Position numbers and translations under genes: made by a program. Below, in pieces: positions 16,294 through 27,357 of a stretch of 64,000 nucleotides of DNA. Source of the stretch: Rhizodiscina lignyota (taxonomy: Eukaryota; Ascomycota; Dothideomycetes; Aulographales; Rhizodiscinaceae); NCBI GenBank assembly GCA_010015805.1, contig ML978131.1, positions 868,001 to 932,000 of the forward strand, in the 5' to 3' direction. Each line of letters opens with the position of its first letter. Positions within the stretch are counted from its first letter, which is position 1. The notes beneath the pieces are model-generated. The model saw only the letters and a program-made list of their open reading frames with translations. It was not told where the DNA came from and did no database searches.

Positions 16294-18420
16294 TCACTCT
16301 ATCCACACTTCTACCATGTCGGCAGCATCGAAATGCTGAAACTCTATTGTGGCGATTATTCCGACGCGGCGACCGAGCCACAGACCACGGGTCGTCACTC
16401 GTCCTAGTTTTTGTAATACCATCCCGTAGCAGGATTGACTCTCTGCATGAGCGTCTGAAAATATCGGAATACAGAGGAGCTCTCCCATTTCCAAATCCAT
16501 TGAGTCAGGGTGAAACACATAATGCCCAATGCCCGGGCAGTGCAGAGTAGCCCACAAGCAGAGTGGATCTGAAGGCAGAGTGCATTTGTCTTTGATGAAA
16601 ATGCTAGCAGGCATTGGCTTTTCAAAAATGTTGACAAACTTTGCCGGAATAGCTCGTGCCCAGAGCTGCATAATACCGCCAGAAAGTTCTCCCAAAGGGT
16701 CTAAGCCCTTCGGCACGCATTCAATCGCTTTCATGGTACTCAGGTATTTCTTTTGTGGGGAACTGCTTGATATCTCGATGTCGACAAAGGCTATTGCTCC
16801 CTCTGTGGATGCCCATAAGAAAGATAGTGTGCCGCTTTCGGGTCTTTTAGGGAAGATCTGGCCTTGTGGAGAATCTCGAATTATCGAAAACCAAAGGAGA
16901 TCGTTGGCGAGAGAGCTCGCCCACATTCCTCCATAGTACTTTCCCAAGCCTCTTATGCGATTCGTGATGCCAGAGAGTGCTGGTAAGGTGTCTCGGTGGT
17001 AGGTCAGAGCTTTCGCCTTGTAAGTTGTAATCATTCTCCTCCATTCTCGACCAGAAATGGATTCCTGAGCAAAGGCCTTTTTCAATGTGAAAGTGCTGGC
17101 GGCGCATGAATTTGGCAAATGTTTAATAGTAATGCCATCTTTATACGACATTTGTTTTGCACATTCAAAGATTAGGCCTCCTGGAAGGCAGTGGATAATG
17201 CGACTGGATAGCAACCGCTCCTGTCACATATTAGCACATAAATCTCTATAAGACACCATGCGACGTATTTTACCTGAAAGCACCACGCTCTTGGTGAAAG
17301 TCGACTTGTATCAACAGCGGATTCACACGGCGGAGAACCTCGGTGATAGAAACACACATCTTGGGACCTGTACGGAAGCGTGAATTGTGGGTTTTGGGGT
17401 GGAAAACTGGAAACATTGGATGCGTGCTGATGGAGCGCGATCGTGACTTTAGCATTTTCATAAATGCTCGCCATTCGTCCAGATTAGATCATCCATTCCC
17501 GGGTATCATCTTGCTGGATGCAAAGACTATCGATCCAAAGATATCTTATGCCGAGCGCCCTTGTGAGTTCTATTGCTTCCTGGAACGCAATAGGCAGCTC
17601 ACCCCACACTAGACGGCGTTGGTGATGGGATAATCGTTCCTTCGTCGTTTGTAAAGGCTTGCTATCATGCCAACGATGGCTTAGAGCAGCGTATGGCTGA
17701 GCTTCGCCTCCTTTTGTATCGTACAGACAGACTTCTCGGTGGCCCACATCCACTACTCTGTGGGGCAATGGAAATGGTTCTCGTCGCTGACAAATTTCAT
17801 GATGATTTGAGCAATCTTCAATCCATGCTTTTATCGCACCGGGGGGTTCGATTGAAAATGCCATCTCATCGAGGACAGGTTCCAGTCTGAAAAGCAATCC
17901 AGCCTGTTCAGCAGGTAGCGTCCTCCCGTTAAGTCTTATCGACGGTGAACAATGCCAATATCCGCATTTGCCTTGTGCTCGAGCAATTAGTGGTGCAGAC
18001 CACTCGCGTCGAGAGTTGCCAGACCAGCATATCACATCTTTCATCATCAGTGCATGATGGAGATCGCAGCCTTCGCAAAGCTCCGCATTCGCCTGAAGAG
18101 TGCCCAAATTTAATTTGCGCCAGTCTGTGGATGAAGAGTCCAAGAGGCAATCCCGGCAGACTGATGTCCGCGAGAGCAATGTTGATGCATCGTTGCCCTA
18201 GTATTATGTTTCATACTAATCAGCTCTAATCCGACCTTAAATATCAAGCATGGAGTCGAACAGCACAGGAAGAGTCACTTACACCGCGGTCGTACTCTGG
18301 TACGGGACTACTGGCCGATGTGCTTTCTGAAGGATTGGAATCGGGATGAGGCTGGGCGGTGAGGCGGCGTCCAGATCTATGCCGGCCTTCACCAAAGGTT
18401 ACACCACGAATAGTCGGCAT
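16294..18420 (-). pseudogene. HET-domain (heterokaryon incompatibility) gene interrupted by a stop codon
   Basis: Three exons on the minus strand: 18420-18283, 18197-17274 and 17220-16294; introns of 85 bp (GTAAGT...CTAG) and 53 bp (GTAAAA...GACAG), both phase 0. The HET domain (~residues 214-300) has its core blocks: YAALSHRW, then LGIRYLWIDSLCIQQDD and MASIYENAKVTIAL. An in-frame TAA sits between the last two blocks, where family members have a polar residue, so translation would end near residue 283 of about 660. No splice pattern that avoids it is visible. The rest, including the DTLPALSGI and YYGGMW signature, is open and well preserved, so the interruption looks recent, or is a sequencing error or polymorphism. 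HET proteins mediate allorecognition and cell death at hyphal fusion. Confidence 0.75.
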
Positions 18421-18965
18421 TCTCGTAGCTGTGCTCTGATTGAACGCAAGGAGATACAGCTAGAGTAATGACCAGGAACAAAGAAGTCAAGAAGTCGCGC
18501 GGTTGTATTGAGGCTGCGTTTCACTGCCACTTCATGTTGCAGCTACAGCGGCGGACTCAACCGGGGCAGAAGCTTCTCAATTGGTTGGCACTCTGGCTGA
18601 ACATTAGACCGTAACGCGTCGCATTACAGCATGAAACGAAGAGACCAAATGAATTCAGTCGACCGGGTCAAATTTTAACCTTCAAATGAAAATTGTGTAC
18701 ATATCCGAACGACACCGGAATAGGAACTGTATCTGACCTCACTGCTAAGATAATTAGACTAGCAAAAATAAAGGGCACAAGGGCATTGCAGGGGTTTCAT
18801 TTTGATGTGGGATACATCTTCTCTAGTGGCTTAGTTTTTACATTGGAACTTTTGACCCTTCCTTCGCTTCCGAGACCATATCCATATCACATGGCGAAGC
18901 CCAACCAGAACCGAACCGAACGCCACCCATGCATCGCTAAACGCTCAAAGATGACATCGTACTAC
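18421..18965. other. Intergenic, nothing recognised
   Basis: Lies between the start of the HET gene and the 3' end of RPB6. A 93-codon open frame at 18693-18974 on the plus strand overlaps the RPB6 stop and has no support. Confidence 0.4.
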
Positions 18966-19571
18966 TCAAAGTAGCTCCTCGCACGTCCAGTCCTCATAAC
19001 TGCGTGTCACATTAGCCTCTCTCTAGACTAGTACTAGTTCTGAAAGCACTTACAAACCATCCGGCAAATATCTCCTCACCACCAAGGGGATCTTCTTCTC
19101 TCTCAACTCCTTAATCGCAATCTGCAGCGGATCTGTCTCGCCCTCCAGATCTACCAGCACCGGCGCATTCATGCTGATCTGCAGCGCGCGCGTCCCCAGC
19201 ACTCGTGCCCGCTCGTACTTGGTCATGTACGGCGTCGTCGTGCGCTTGTCGTTCGGTACCCGCTTCTCTTTCAGCTCCACCACGTTGTTCTTGATCTGCG
19301 CGGCCTGAGCAGCAGACTGGTCGCCTGAGACTACGACGCCAGGCGTCTGGGCACCTTCGGGGCGCTGGGCATCTGGGTCGGCAGTGCCACCTTCGTGGTC
19401 AGCATCCGCATCGTCGTTGTCGCCGTAGTATTCGGGGACGTCTTCTTCGACGTCGTCGAAGACTTCTTCGCCGCCGTCACTGGGATGCTGTTAGCCAGAT
19501 GCGAAGGTGAAGCAGAGAAAGGATGCGCACTCAAAGTCCATGCGTTCATCATCTCCACCGGCGTCAGACAT
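18966..19571 (-). CDS. RPB6: DNA-directed RNA polymerases I, II and III subunit RPB6/ABC23
   Basis: Three exons: 19571-19531 (41 nt), 19479-19054 and 18999-18966 (34 nt), with introns of 51 and 54 bp; 166 residues, near the yeast length of 155. The conserved C-terminal half reads [20 protein letters not shown], then [20 protein letters not shown], and ends [13 protein letters not shown], the hallmark of RPB6. The N-terminal half is very acidic ([20 protein letters not shown]), as usual for the subunit. RPB6 is shared by the three nuclear polymerases and stabilises the clamp. Without the small terminal exons both the start methionine and the EDW tail would be missed. Sites: donor GTGCGC/acceptor CCCAG and donor GTAAGT/acceptor CGCAG. 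Confidence 0.95.
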
Positions 19572-20115
19572 ATTTGCGGCTTCCTGTAGTGATAGCAAAG
19601 TCGCGCGGCTAGTGTTTTAGAATGTGAAGGGTTAGGTGGGCGTTGCGACGAGATATAAAAATTCTCGAAGCCGCTTTGAAGGTTGAACAACTTTGGTGGT
19701 CCCGAACTTCTGGAACGCTAGGCCGAATCTAGTTTAGCAGCTTTTGTATTAAACCTCACGTCCATGCTTTCGAAGTCAGAGGCTCTACTCCATATCCAGC
19801 CACGAATAGTACCTATTCTTTATTACTTTCATAATCTCATCAGGTTGATCAGGCCCCTAAGATCATAACGTATCAATATAATGACCATTCGGGTAACTAA
19901 ACGAATTATCTGCAGTGTCGCGAGGCTGCATGCGCCAAGGATGGGTTGTGCCGTAAGTATTTGGGCAATGAAGTCTTGTTCCGCGACATGTCAATTTCAG
20001 TTTGGTTCCTTCTTCTGTCTGTTTTCGGCTCTTGAAAGGGTTTGTTTTGCTTCATCTCATAAACGTGTGCCAGTATGTCTGGACTGGAAATTGCACCACT
20101 TGTGCTTGAGGTCTC
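19572..20115. other. Divergent intergenic region
   Basis: 544 bp between the RPB6 start and the next plus-strand gene. Probably holds both promoters. No defined element recognised. Confidence 0.4.
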
Positions 20116-20943
20116 ATGCCTGAGCATGAAAGTCAGAAAAGCCTGTATAAAAAGTACCGCGCACTAAGTCCAGCTCCATCTTCGTCTACGGTAAATCGCA
20201 ACGTACATCGTTATTCAGGTTATCCTGCAATACGGCCATCTCAAACCCATCCATCGCGCTCAAAAGAATGTATTAATGCCGGGCACTACAGCAGGCGAGC
20301 AAAGGATCCTTCTACCAAATTGTCCAAGAAGGCTGATATGCACGGTTTGGATTCAGATATTCCAGATCAAGCCGCAAACCCAAGCCGTGTTCACTTCCAG
20401 AAGAGCTCTAACCATTCGTCAACGGATTTCGAGGTTCATTCTGATGACAGTCACCCGCTTTCAGATGAGCACGGTCAGGATGATCAAATTGGAGAATTCG
20501 ATTCTGAGTTATTATCTGACGAATCCGACTGGGCATCTCGCTTTCGAAGTCATGGGAAGCCATTCGGCAAAAATGATATAGGCAACAGCGTGAATCGCAC
20601 AAGTCTACCAACTGACAGCTGCCCGCCTAAACTCAACGAAATCGGTTCCGAAAACGATCGTCCACCGACTCTTAGCCATGCCTTCCGTGCCAGCCCCATG
20701 AAACTAAGGCACAAGGATCCAGTCGCACCCATCGCATGCGAGTTCAAGAAGTGTCTGCTGAACTTTCCAGTGCGAAAGCTAAGCTTCTCGACCTGCGACG
20801 GAAGTATGACCGATTCACTGTCAGCAACGAGAAGTCCGATCTTCACCGTGCAGGAGACATTCGCCACTGTAATTCCGGAGCAACAGCAGAGGGCCAAGCA
20901 ACTCGAGACGAAGCTGAAGAAATTAGAGCACGACAAGAAATAA
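20116..20943 (+). CDS. Hypothetical disordered protein with a C-terminal coiled coil; 3' structure unsure
   Basis: The ATG at 20116 opens 275 codons. The first ~190 residues are hydrophilic and disordered with acidic patches (DDQIGEFDSELLSDESDWAS). In the last 200 bp two frames look helical: the main frame ends QQQRAKQLETKLKKLEHDKK, while the +2 frame reads VQEVSAELSSAKAKLLDLRR and stays open to 21053. A 56-bp intron at 20687-20742 (GTGCCA...GCGAG) would join the main frame to the second; alternatively the gene has suffered a frameshift. The family is not recognised; coiled-coil proteins of this type occur at spindle poles and kinetochores, but nothing here proves that. Confidence 0.45.
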   Translation: MPEHESQKSLYKKYRALSPAPSSSTVNRNVHRYSGYPAIRPSQTHPSRSKECINAGHYSRRAKDPSTKLSKKADMHGLDSDIPDQAANPSRVHFQKSSNHSSTDFEVHSDDSHPLSDEHGQDDQIGEFDSELLSDESDWASRFRSHGKPFGKNDIGNSVNRTSLPTDSCPPKLNEIGSENDRPPTLSHAFRASPMKLRHKDPVAPIACEFKKCLLNFPVRKLSFSTCDGSMTDSLSATRSPIFTVQETFATVIPEQQQRAKQLETKLKKLEHDKK

Positions 20944-21070
20944 AGGCTTTATATCCAACCTTGTGCTTAGGCGTTCAAAATACACATTATATCCAGACAT
21001 TACGCGTCGACAGGCCCTCGCGGGCCAAGAACCAATTCTGTACAGTTTCTTAAAGTACAATCACTCAAAT

Positions 21071-21942
21071 TCACCCTATTTCCGAAATTCTGTTCTTCCT
21101 GGTTATTACACTTTGTGGGTCATCTCCTGGCGCCTCGAAAATGTCTCCGGGACTACTGCCTAAAAATTCATGCGGCGTGGATTCGCTGTGCAATTCGGAC
21201 GGTGGATATTCTGAAGGAGGATGCAGTTGATATGCGGACTTGGTATCACCATCGCTTGAGGCCACTGTCATCAGGTTCCGCCTTCGTTTTCGCAACGCAT
21301 ATAATGCAAATATCGCTGCTCCGAGGAGAACTACTCCGAGGCCGACGCCGAGACCGACTCCTAACTTCATGCCTACTAGACCGTTAGCTTCTTTCGTATC
21401 ACTCGGTTGGCTAGAAGGTACAGATAGGAGAGAGGAGTCATACCTAGTGAAGAGGAGGACGAGAGTGGTGGTGATGGTGATTGAGTCGGGGAAGGTGCAT
21501 GATCATCGGTTATATTAAAGTATCCAGAAGTGAAGTTATGCGCGTTACCCCTCAACCAGAGAAAGAAGGTTGAAGAGTAATCGAGGTCCGCAGTGCCATG
21601 GTCCACAACCCAGGGTAGTGTGCCGTTTTCAGTTTCCGCTGATGTTTTGTTGAATAAGGTCAAGACTTTTTGTGCTGCGAGTTGATAAGGTTGCTGTTGC
21701 CACAGTGTGATTGTGTAGTTGACATTGTCAAAGGTTGTACGCCAGTGTATCGTTTTCTTCGTTCCCTTTGTCCAAACGGGATCACGCTGAAATGTTGTCT
21801 GCCAAGTAGCGGCAGTCCCGTTTGTAGGTCCAGCAAGTCCCACGCCGGTGAAATTGTTTGAGGGATCTACTGGTGGAACTTGAGCATTAACTCGCGACAA
21901 GAAAAAGAGGAAGCAAAGCGAGTGCAGAAGAAGAATATTCAT
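21071..21942 (-). CDS. Single-pass membrane glycoprotein, unknown function
   Basis: Two exons, 21942-21444 and 21372-21071, with a 71-bp phase-1 intron (donor GTATGA, branch GCTAAC, acceptor GTAG); 266 residues. Signal peptide at 1-20 (NILLLHSLCFLFFLS), an ectodomain of about 145 residues with several N-glycosylation sequons (NFT, NGT, NYT, NKT, NIT) and a WTKGTKKTIHW strand, a Ser/Pro-rich linker, one transmembrane helix (GVGLGVGLGVVLLGAAIFAL) followed by the basic stop-transfer RKRRRN, and a cytosolic tail of about 65 residues with PPSEYPPSE. The layout resembles fungal cell-surface sensor or mucin-like proteins, but no sensor family is identified. The ATG at 21942 was chosen over upstream frame extension because it begins the signal peptide. 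Confidence 0.75.
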
Positions 21943-22913
21943 CTTGAAAGAGGAGTTAGGGCCAGAATATCTTACTAGCGTCCATACTTGTTTATATGAT
22001 GCACACATAGTTCACGCTTGAAGCGGCTCAATTTGACGTCCGGTTACGACAGGGCCAATTCCTCATGAACGAACGGTCCAATCAACTGCTGGGAGGCCGG
22101 CCTAAGACCAGGTTGATGTGTAGTTCCGGAATCTTCATTCGCTCGCGAGAACCTAGTTCACTCGTGGCGACACCGAAATGGAACGGCCATCTGCTTGCGT
22201 CCGGTGAAGGACGAACTTCAGCCCACTGCGGTAACTTTACGGCCTTTGCCTCTATTTTAGGGTCTATTATGAGTTCCAAATTGGAAGCTCAGCATCGCGG
22301 CCGTGGCGCCTCTGCAGCTTTGTGGGTCTTGGTCAGCCAAAAACAGCGTGCGAAAGCGTTCTCTCCAATGGGGCACTGTCGCTCGTCTAACTTCGCCGCC
22401 AGATGCTGTGTACCGCCACTCAAACGCCGTGAGGCTCTGATTTAGAATATAATTTTGAACTCCGAAGTCCTGAGTTGATAGTATTAGACGAACTGATGAT
22501 ACAACTGTCGAAATCGGAGATTCACTATAGGAGTCATTACAAGGCTGCATTCCGGTCGCAAATGGTGCTCTGCGGATACGGGATCGGTGTTCCTTTGTGG
22601 GCTCTTGGAACTCCATTCATCTCCAAACACCAGTGACTTTCGTATGTTTGTTGTAGACTGGAATATGTCATTCGAGTAAGTTGTCGTGACTCGCCAGCAA
22701 ATGGTTCCCAGATTCTGCCCTGACCCTAACCCTGAGGGTCGATCTCACGCCAATGTTCGGTTGTTCTTCGGCATGAAGCTTCACTTCGAAGGTCAAAGCT
22801 CAAGCTTTCGAGATGAAGTCATCAATTGAGAAATCTAGAAGACGCTGAGGCTGTCTCAACGAGCCTCCCTTTCTTCTCATTCAAACTTGTAACCATATCT
22901 CTCATACATAAAT
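21943..22913. other. Divergent intergenic region
   Basis: 970 bp between two divergent genes. Contains a telomere-like box near its right end (listed separately). Other open frames are short and lack support. Confidence 0.4.
22723..22739. promoter_or_regulatory. Telobox-like motif with a palindrome
   Basis: The sequence ACCCTAACCCTGAGGGT contains one and a half CCCTAA telomere units and a short palindrome (ACCCTGAGGGT). It lies 175-190 bp upstream of the start codon at 22914. Telobox motifs bound by Tbf1-type factors are known in fungal promoters; whether this one works is inference. Confidence 0.35.
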
Positions 22914-23733
22914 ATGTCTTTCTCAAGGCCTATGAGGCCAGTATCTGCTGGTTACCGCATCCTTCGGTGCGTGTCCACATTACCAAAGAATCCTCACATC
23001 GTAAGAACTTCTTCAAATTCAATTGCGTAAAGCATTCTAATCATACTCATAGTACGTTTTCTCAAATTCCTCAAATTCCAGCTACACATATTCCCTCCTC
23101 CCCACTTCTCCGCCATCACAATCGCTCGCCGTAGGCACGAGCGACTCGAATCCCCCAACGCCAGCGTCATTCCGCGAAAATCACTCGTTCAACAAGATTC
23201 TCCAGTCTGTGATCCGTCGCAATGCCATTCACGACCCATATGTCCAAGGGCAAGCCGCCGCATATGCTTCCGAAGCCGGCGCGAGTCTCGGCAGCGGCGG
23301 CGTCTTCTTCCCCAAGAATCATCCCTCGCAAACTTCCGCCAAACGGCGGCAATATGGTGGCGGTGGAGGCGCGGGTGGTGATGGAGCTGGTGGAGCCAGC
23401 TCGCAAGGTGGCGCTGGCGGCGCAGGAAGAGGGGGATGGATCCATGTTAGTGACATGAGGAATCCGCCCGACTTTGGGCGGATCGCGTGGCCTGAGGACA
23501 TCTTTGGGAGCTTGGAGGTTGATGGGCAAGGAAAGTTTGTAGGAGAAAATGGAGAGTATCAGGAGACTGGGACGTATAGAGTTTGCACGAACGAGGGCAT
23601 GTGAGTATCAAACGAAGTCCTTGATTTGTGCAGGAGCAATTGACTTGTTGATTCGTGCAGCCTGGGACTCTCACCTTACCTTCGGGAGAAACTGGTCGAG
23701 GAGCTGAAGAACCTGGAAGCTGGAGTAAGATGA
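22914..23733 (+). CDS. Conserved fungal mitochondrial-type protein, unknown function
   Basis: Three exons: 22914-23000, 23134-23600 and 23661-23733; introns of 133 bp (GTAAGA...CGTAG) and 60 bp (GTGAGT...GTGCAG); 208 residues. The start MSFSRPMRPVSAGYRILR is rich in Arg and Ser, lacks acids and looks like a mitochondrial presequence. Then come a helical block (NKILQSVIRRNAIHDPYVQG), a Gly-rich spacer (GGGGGAGGDGAGGASS) and a conserved-looking core (WIHVSDMRNPPDFGRIAWPE, DIFGSLEVDG, YRVCTNEGILGL), ending in the helix SPYLREKLVEELKNLEAG. I recall proteins of this layout across ascomycetes without an assigned function. The first intron is the least certain part; the exon-1 frame and GTAAGA donor give an in-phase join. 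Confidence 0.7.
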
Positions 23734-24908
23734 ATAGTATGTTCAAACAATTTCTCCTTTGGGAAGCAGCTACGAGCTCGTAGCTCGTTCGCAGAGGCCT
23801 GGCATACCTGCGGCGATCTGATATGGTATGATCATTCATTAATCGTGTTGGCATGGTATGGACATTAACCTAGCCTATTAGCAAATTGACGCTCAGAGAT
23901 GTGTCCTCTCCGGCCCCTTCATTGCATTCTGGCAGGCGATAGCTTTCACCGATTTTGCCGATGTCGCGTGCAGCGTATGTCGCGATGCCGCAAATAGCTG
24001 ACTGCTGCGCTTCTAAATTTGCTTGGTGTATTTGAGCGCAAGCGGTCACGGAACTCAGGGAGTGCAGCCACCGAAACTTGGAGGTCGGTGCCGTGCATGG
24101 CGAGGAGCCTTTAGTTAAGACTGAACTCCTGCCAAGCCTGCCGTTCCGAAGGCGAGGAAGTGTCTTCGCCGGATTGCTGCCCATAGTTCGAGCACTTTCT
24201 ATCTTCCATGGAGACGCCTCATATGAATGTTGTCACGTACTTAAGGATGGTATTTTCTGTCGGTACGGGACCATTCCGCGAGTTCAGCACCGAAGCTTTT
24301 CCCGCATAGTATCAGCAGCGGTACTTCGCGCTTCCTTTCACAACTGCATGGCCACTTTCCTCGCTTCATTATGAAGCAATCTCTTGCAACTTCCTCATGG
24401 TATGTTTCCCCGCATACTTGCTAGTTTATAGTACCGGCTCTGGACCACGCGGACTACAAAAAGGGGAAGGTGTCCCCGATACGACTACCACACCAACAAT
24501 GTAAATCTGGCCACTCAGCCACTCAAACGCATAACAATTTAGAAGCACAGATTAGTATCGACAGCTTGACATGATTTCAATACCTCACCGCTGACGTAGA
24601 CACTGGTTAATTGTCGATTCAAGTGGCCGGAAGATATCTGTCGCCGTCACCTGTGGCTTCCAAAACTTTCCTGTCACGATGTAAAGCGCGACTATGCGAC
24701 TTGCAGGCGCAGGTAAACAACCAGACCGCTTCCTTCTACATTGAGTGACTTGCTCTGGCCTGGCCTGGGACATTCCTATAAAGGCATTCTCCCTCGTCCG
24801 AAGCTTTCTTCTCTCATCCATTACACATTTTGTTGCATTTGGCTCAACCAAGCATTCAACTACTCAAGCTTGTTTCGATATCTACCACTCTTCAATACCA
24901 AAGCAAAC
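23734..24908. other. Intergenic, nothing recognised before the promoter
   Basis: About 1.2 kb with short open frames only. The last 130 bp are the promoter and leader of the secreted protein gene, with a TATA box at 24777. Confidence 0.4.
24777..24784 (+). promoter_or_regulatory. TATA box of the secreted protein gene
   Basis: TATAAAGG lies 132 bp before the ATG at 24909 and is followed by a pyrimidine-rich leader (CTTTCTTCTCTC), the usual arrangement in well-expressed fungal genes. Confidence 0.5.
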
Positions 24909-25574
24909 ATGAAGGCTTTCCTATCTCTTCTCCCACTCTTCCTCGCCTGTACTGTCGCAGACAGCGTCTGTGACTACTCCACAGCCACTGACATCACCAA
25001 TGTCGCGGGCAATCTGATCAAATTTTCGACTGATATCACCGATAAGGTCCGAGAGGCCAACCTCGAGGCACAGGCCCGGGGCGATGACTTCCTCTGCCCA
25101 TCAGGCCAGGTCTGCATGAACAATGACGGCATCCTTTCCTGTGTCGACCCCGTCACTGGCGACTGGACCTCGCCAGGTGGCTCCAAGGGCAATGGGTTCA
25201 ACAACGTCATGACTCTCTCGGACGGCGTCGTAACGACAATCACTGAAGGGCTGTACGCCTCCGCCGTTGAGATGGGCACCTCACTGCGCGACATCGCTTC
25301 GTCAGTGACAGACGCTCTGAGCGGCGAATCGACGACCGTACTGGCCCTTTCGACACTGACGGGCGACGACCTCGCGACCCCGACTGCATTGTTCCTGACA
25401 AGCGGCGGAAGGACGACTACGGTAGAAACATCTTCAACGACGACGACAACCACCGCATCGCACACTCGATCGCACACTCAAACTCATCAGCCGGAGGAGA
25501 CTGGCGATGGCGACATGCTGAAGGTTGGCTGGGTGATGGGTGCGGCTGCTATGGCTCTGCACGGTCTTGTTTGA
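24909..25574 (+). CDS. Secreted, probably GPI-anchored surface protein
   Basis: Intronless, 221 residues from the ATG at 24909. Signal peptide at residues 1-18 (KAFLSLLPLFLACTVADS). The mature part has a Cys-rich start with four cysteines near CDYSTATDI and CPSGQVCMNNDGILSCVDP, then a helical middle and a Ser/Thr-rich stretch (TTTVETSSTTTTTTASHTRS) expected to be O-glycosylated. The C terminus ends in a hydrophobic segment (VGWVMGAAAMALHGLV) after small residues near GDGD, which fits a GPI-attachment signal. Probably a wall or surface protein; no known domain. Non-ATG extension upstream is in the leader after the TATA box and is not coding. Confidence 0.75.
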   Translation: MKAFLSLLPLFLACTVADSVCDYSTATDITNVAGNLIKFSTDITDKVREANLEAQARGDDFLCPSGQVCMNNDGILSCVDPVTGDWTSPGGSKGNGFNNVMTLSDGVVTTITEGLYASAVEMGTSLRDIASSVTDALSGESTTVLALSTLTGDDLATPTALFLTSGGRTTTVETSSTTTTTTASHTRSHTQTHQPEETGDGDMLKVGWVMGAAAMALHGLV

Positions 25575-27357
25575 GGAGTGCAGGTTACACCTTGGAAGGG
25601 ACGATTGCTCATGATAATTGTTATGGCGTTATGGCGTTACATCTTTAGGGGGAGCAGCACTGCGGTTACCGGCGTGATTACTGAGCATGCTTAAGTTTGT
25701 TTCAAGTGGGATCATGTGCTTTCTTCAACAGCAGTTAGTCAATGCAACTCGATACACTTTCTGAGTGTGAACAGCATGCCTTCAGTTCTTAGCGTCCAAT
25801 TGGTGCACTTGCGACACTTAAGTCGACATGGGAAGCTTGAAACTGTTACACTTGACTTTCAAGCACGAGTTGCCCTTTCCGAAACAGTGTGCCGTGGGAT
25901 CTAAACTCCATTCGAGCGTAAGCTCCGTCATTGCATTTGGTATTGCGCAAGAATTATCGCTACCAAACTTAATGGACTACAAGATCAACGACCAAAAACT
26001 TGGAATGAAAGAGCATTGAAGGCCAAAAAATAATAATACGAGGGCAACTCGCACGCAAAATGGTATCAAACGCAGCGATCCTCTCATATCCGATCCCGAG
26101 GTCGAAGCTAAACCGCAAATCGCACAAATCCCTTTGTAACCATGCAACAAATCCCAAACGACTTTTCACCCTCCTGCAAGGCGCGGATAATGCTCAGTCA
26201 TCGAGGCATTTTCTGCACCAGCATTAAACATTGCTGCCCAAATTCATCCCTGAGCAACAGAAACCGCCCCAAGGAAATGCATTTCGAAGAATATCTGGAG
26301 AAAACACAAATAAATGAGAATAAGCGACGAGTAGCAGTGACGCAAGCGAGAGGATTAATGCCACGGCCCACATGTAAGCGCGAGATCTGGTCCCTGGAGA
26401 AAGCCATTTTATCCAAGCCGCCCGTCCTGTGCGTTGACCGTTGTGCCGTCAAGCTCAGATTCCGGGTACAAAATAAAGTTCTTACGCGGCAAGTAACCGA
26501 CATTTCGAGAGCCATAGAGCCGGCGTTAGTTAACATATGAGACATCGCCAGATCGGCGTGCGGACTTCAAAACATAGCAACTAAGGTACAGGTGGTGACG
26601 GTACGGTAGGGGGTATAAGGGATCTCGACGAACAGATCGCGAAGGCACAGAGACAGCAACGTAACGACAGCGACAGCCAAAGAGAGAAAAAGCTTAATAG
26701 ATGAAAGTGTCAACGTCTGGGGTAGGATCCTGGCCATCTGGATCGACATACTCAGGGTATGTATTAGGTTATCCATGTCCGAGGGTGAGATGCAGCAGTT
26801 TCGACAGCATGTTCCCGGTACCTCGACCGAACTTCAAAGCCGTGGATGAAAAAGCGCCGAAGGCGTAGAAGGATGAAGTTTAAGCAAGCCACCTCCGGAC
26901 CGTGTAATGAGGATTTCGCCACGCGGAGAAGAATGCAGCAGTCGTTGCAGAAGGAAGCTGCCAGCCTGGATGATGTTGTCATCCTGAATCGAGACAGCTG
27001 TGGTCCTTGCCGGCCAGAGTTATTTCCGTGACTCGTGAACCCGGCAGTTGCGCTTGGCGCATGCTTGCGTGCATCATGCCTCGCTTCCAATCCTCCGCCA
27101 AGCCACGCCGCGGATCGACTGATCCGCCCCAGATTGCAGCCGATGGTGTCGGGTGCTGCCGAGTCAGTTGCTTGTCCTTTTGGGCGCTCGACATCGCCGT
27201 AGGTAAACCTTAAAGTCTGCTCTCCTAGCCTCTTGCAGTGCGCAATTGCGCATGTGAACAATGCCGTCATTGCTCATGAATCATCCCAGCTCTCTTCGGT
27301 CCCATTAGGCATTCCATAGCTCGATTTGAGCGGAAGAGAGAAAGCGCAGCCCTAGCG
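25575..27357. other. Long intergenic region
   Basis: 1.8 kb. The only item with protein-like wording is a 69-codon ATG frame on the minus strand (26567-26776) containing one hydrophobic segment (SIKLFLSLAVAVVTLLSL); it could be a small membrane protein but has no other support. Otherwise nothing recognised. Confidence 0.35.
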
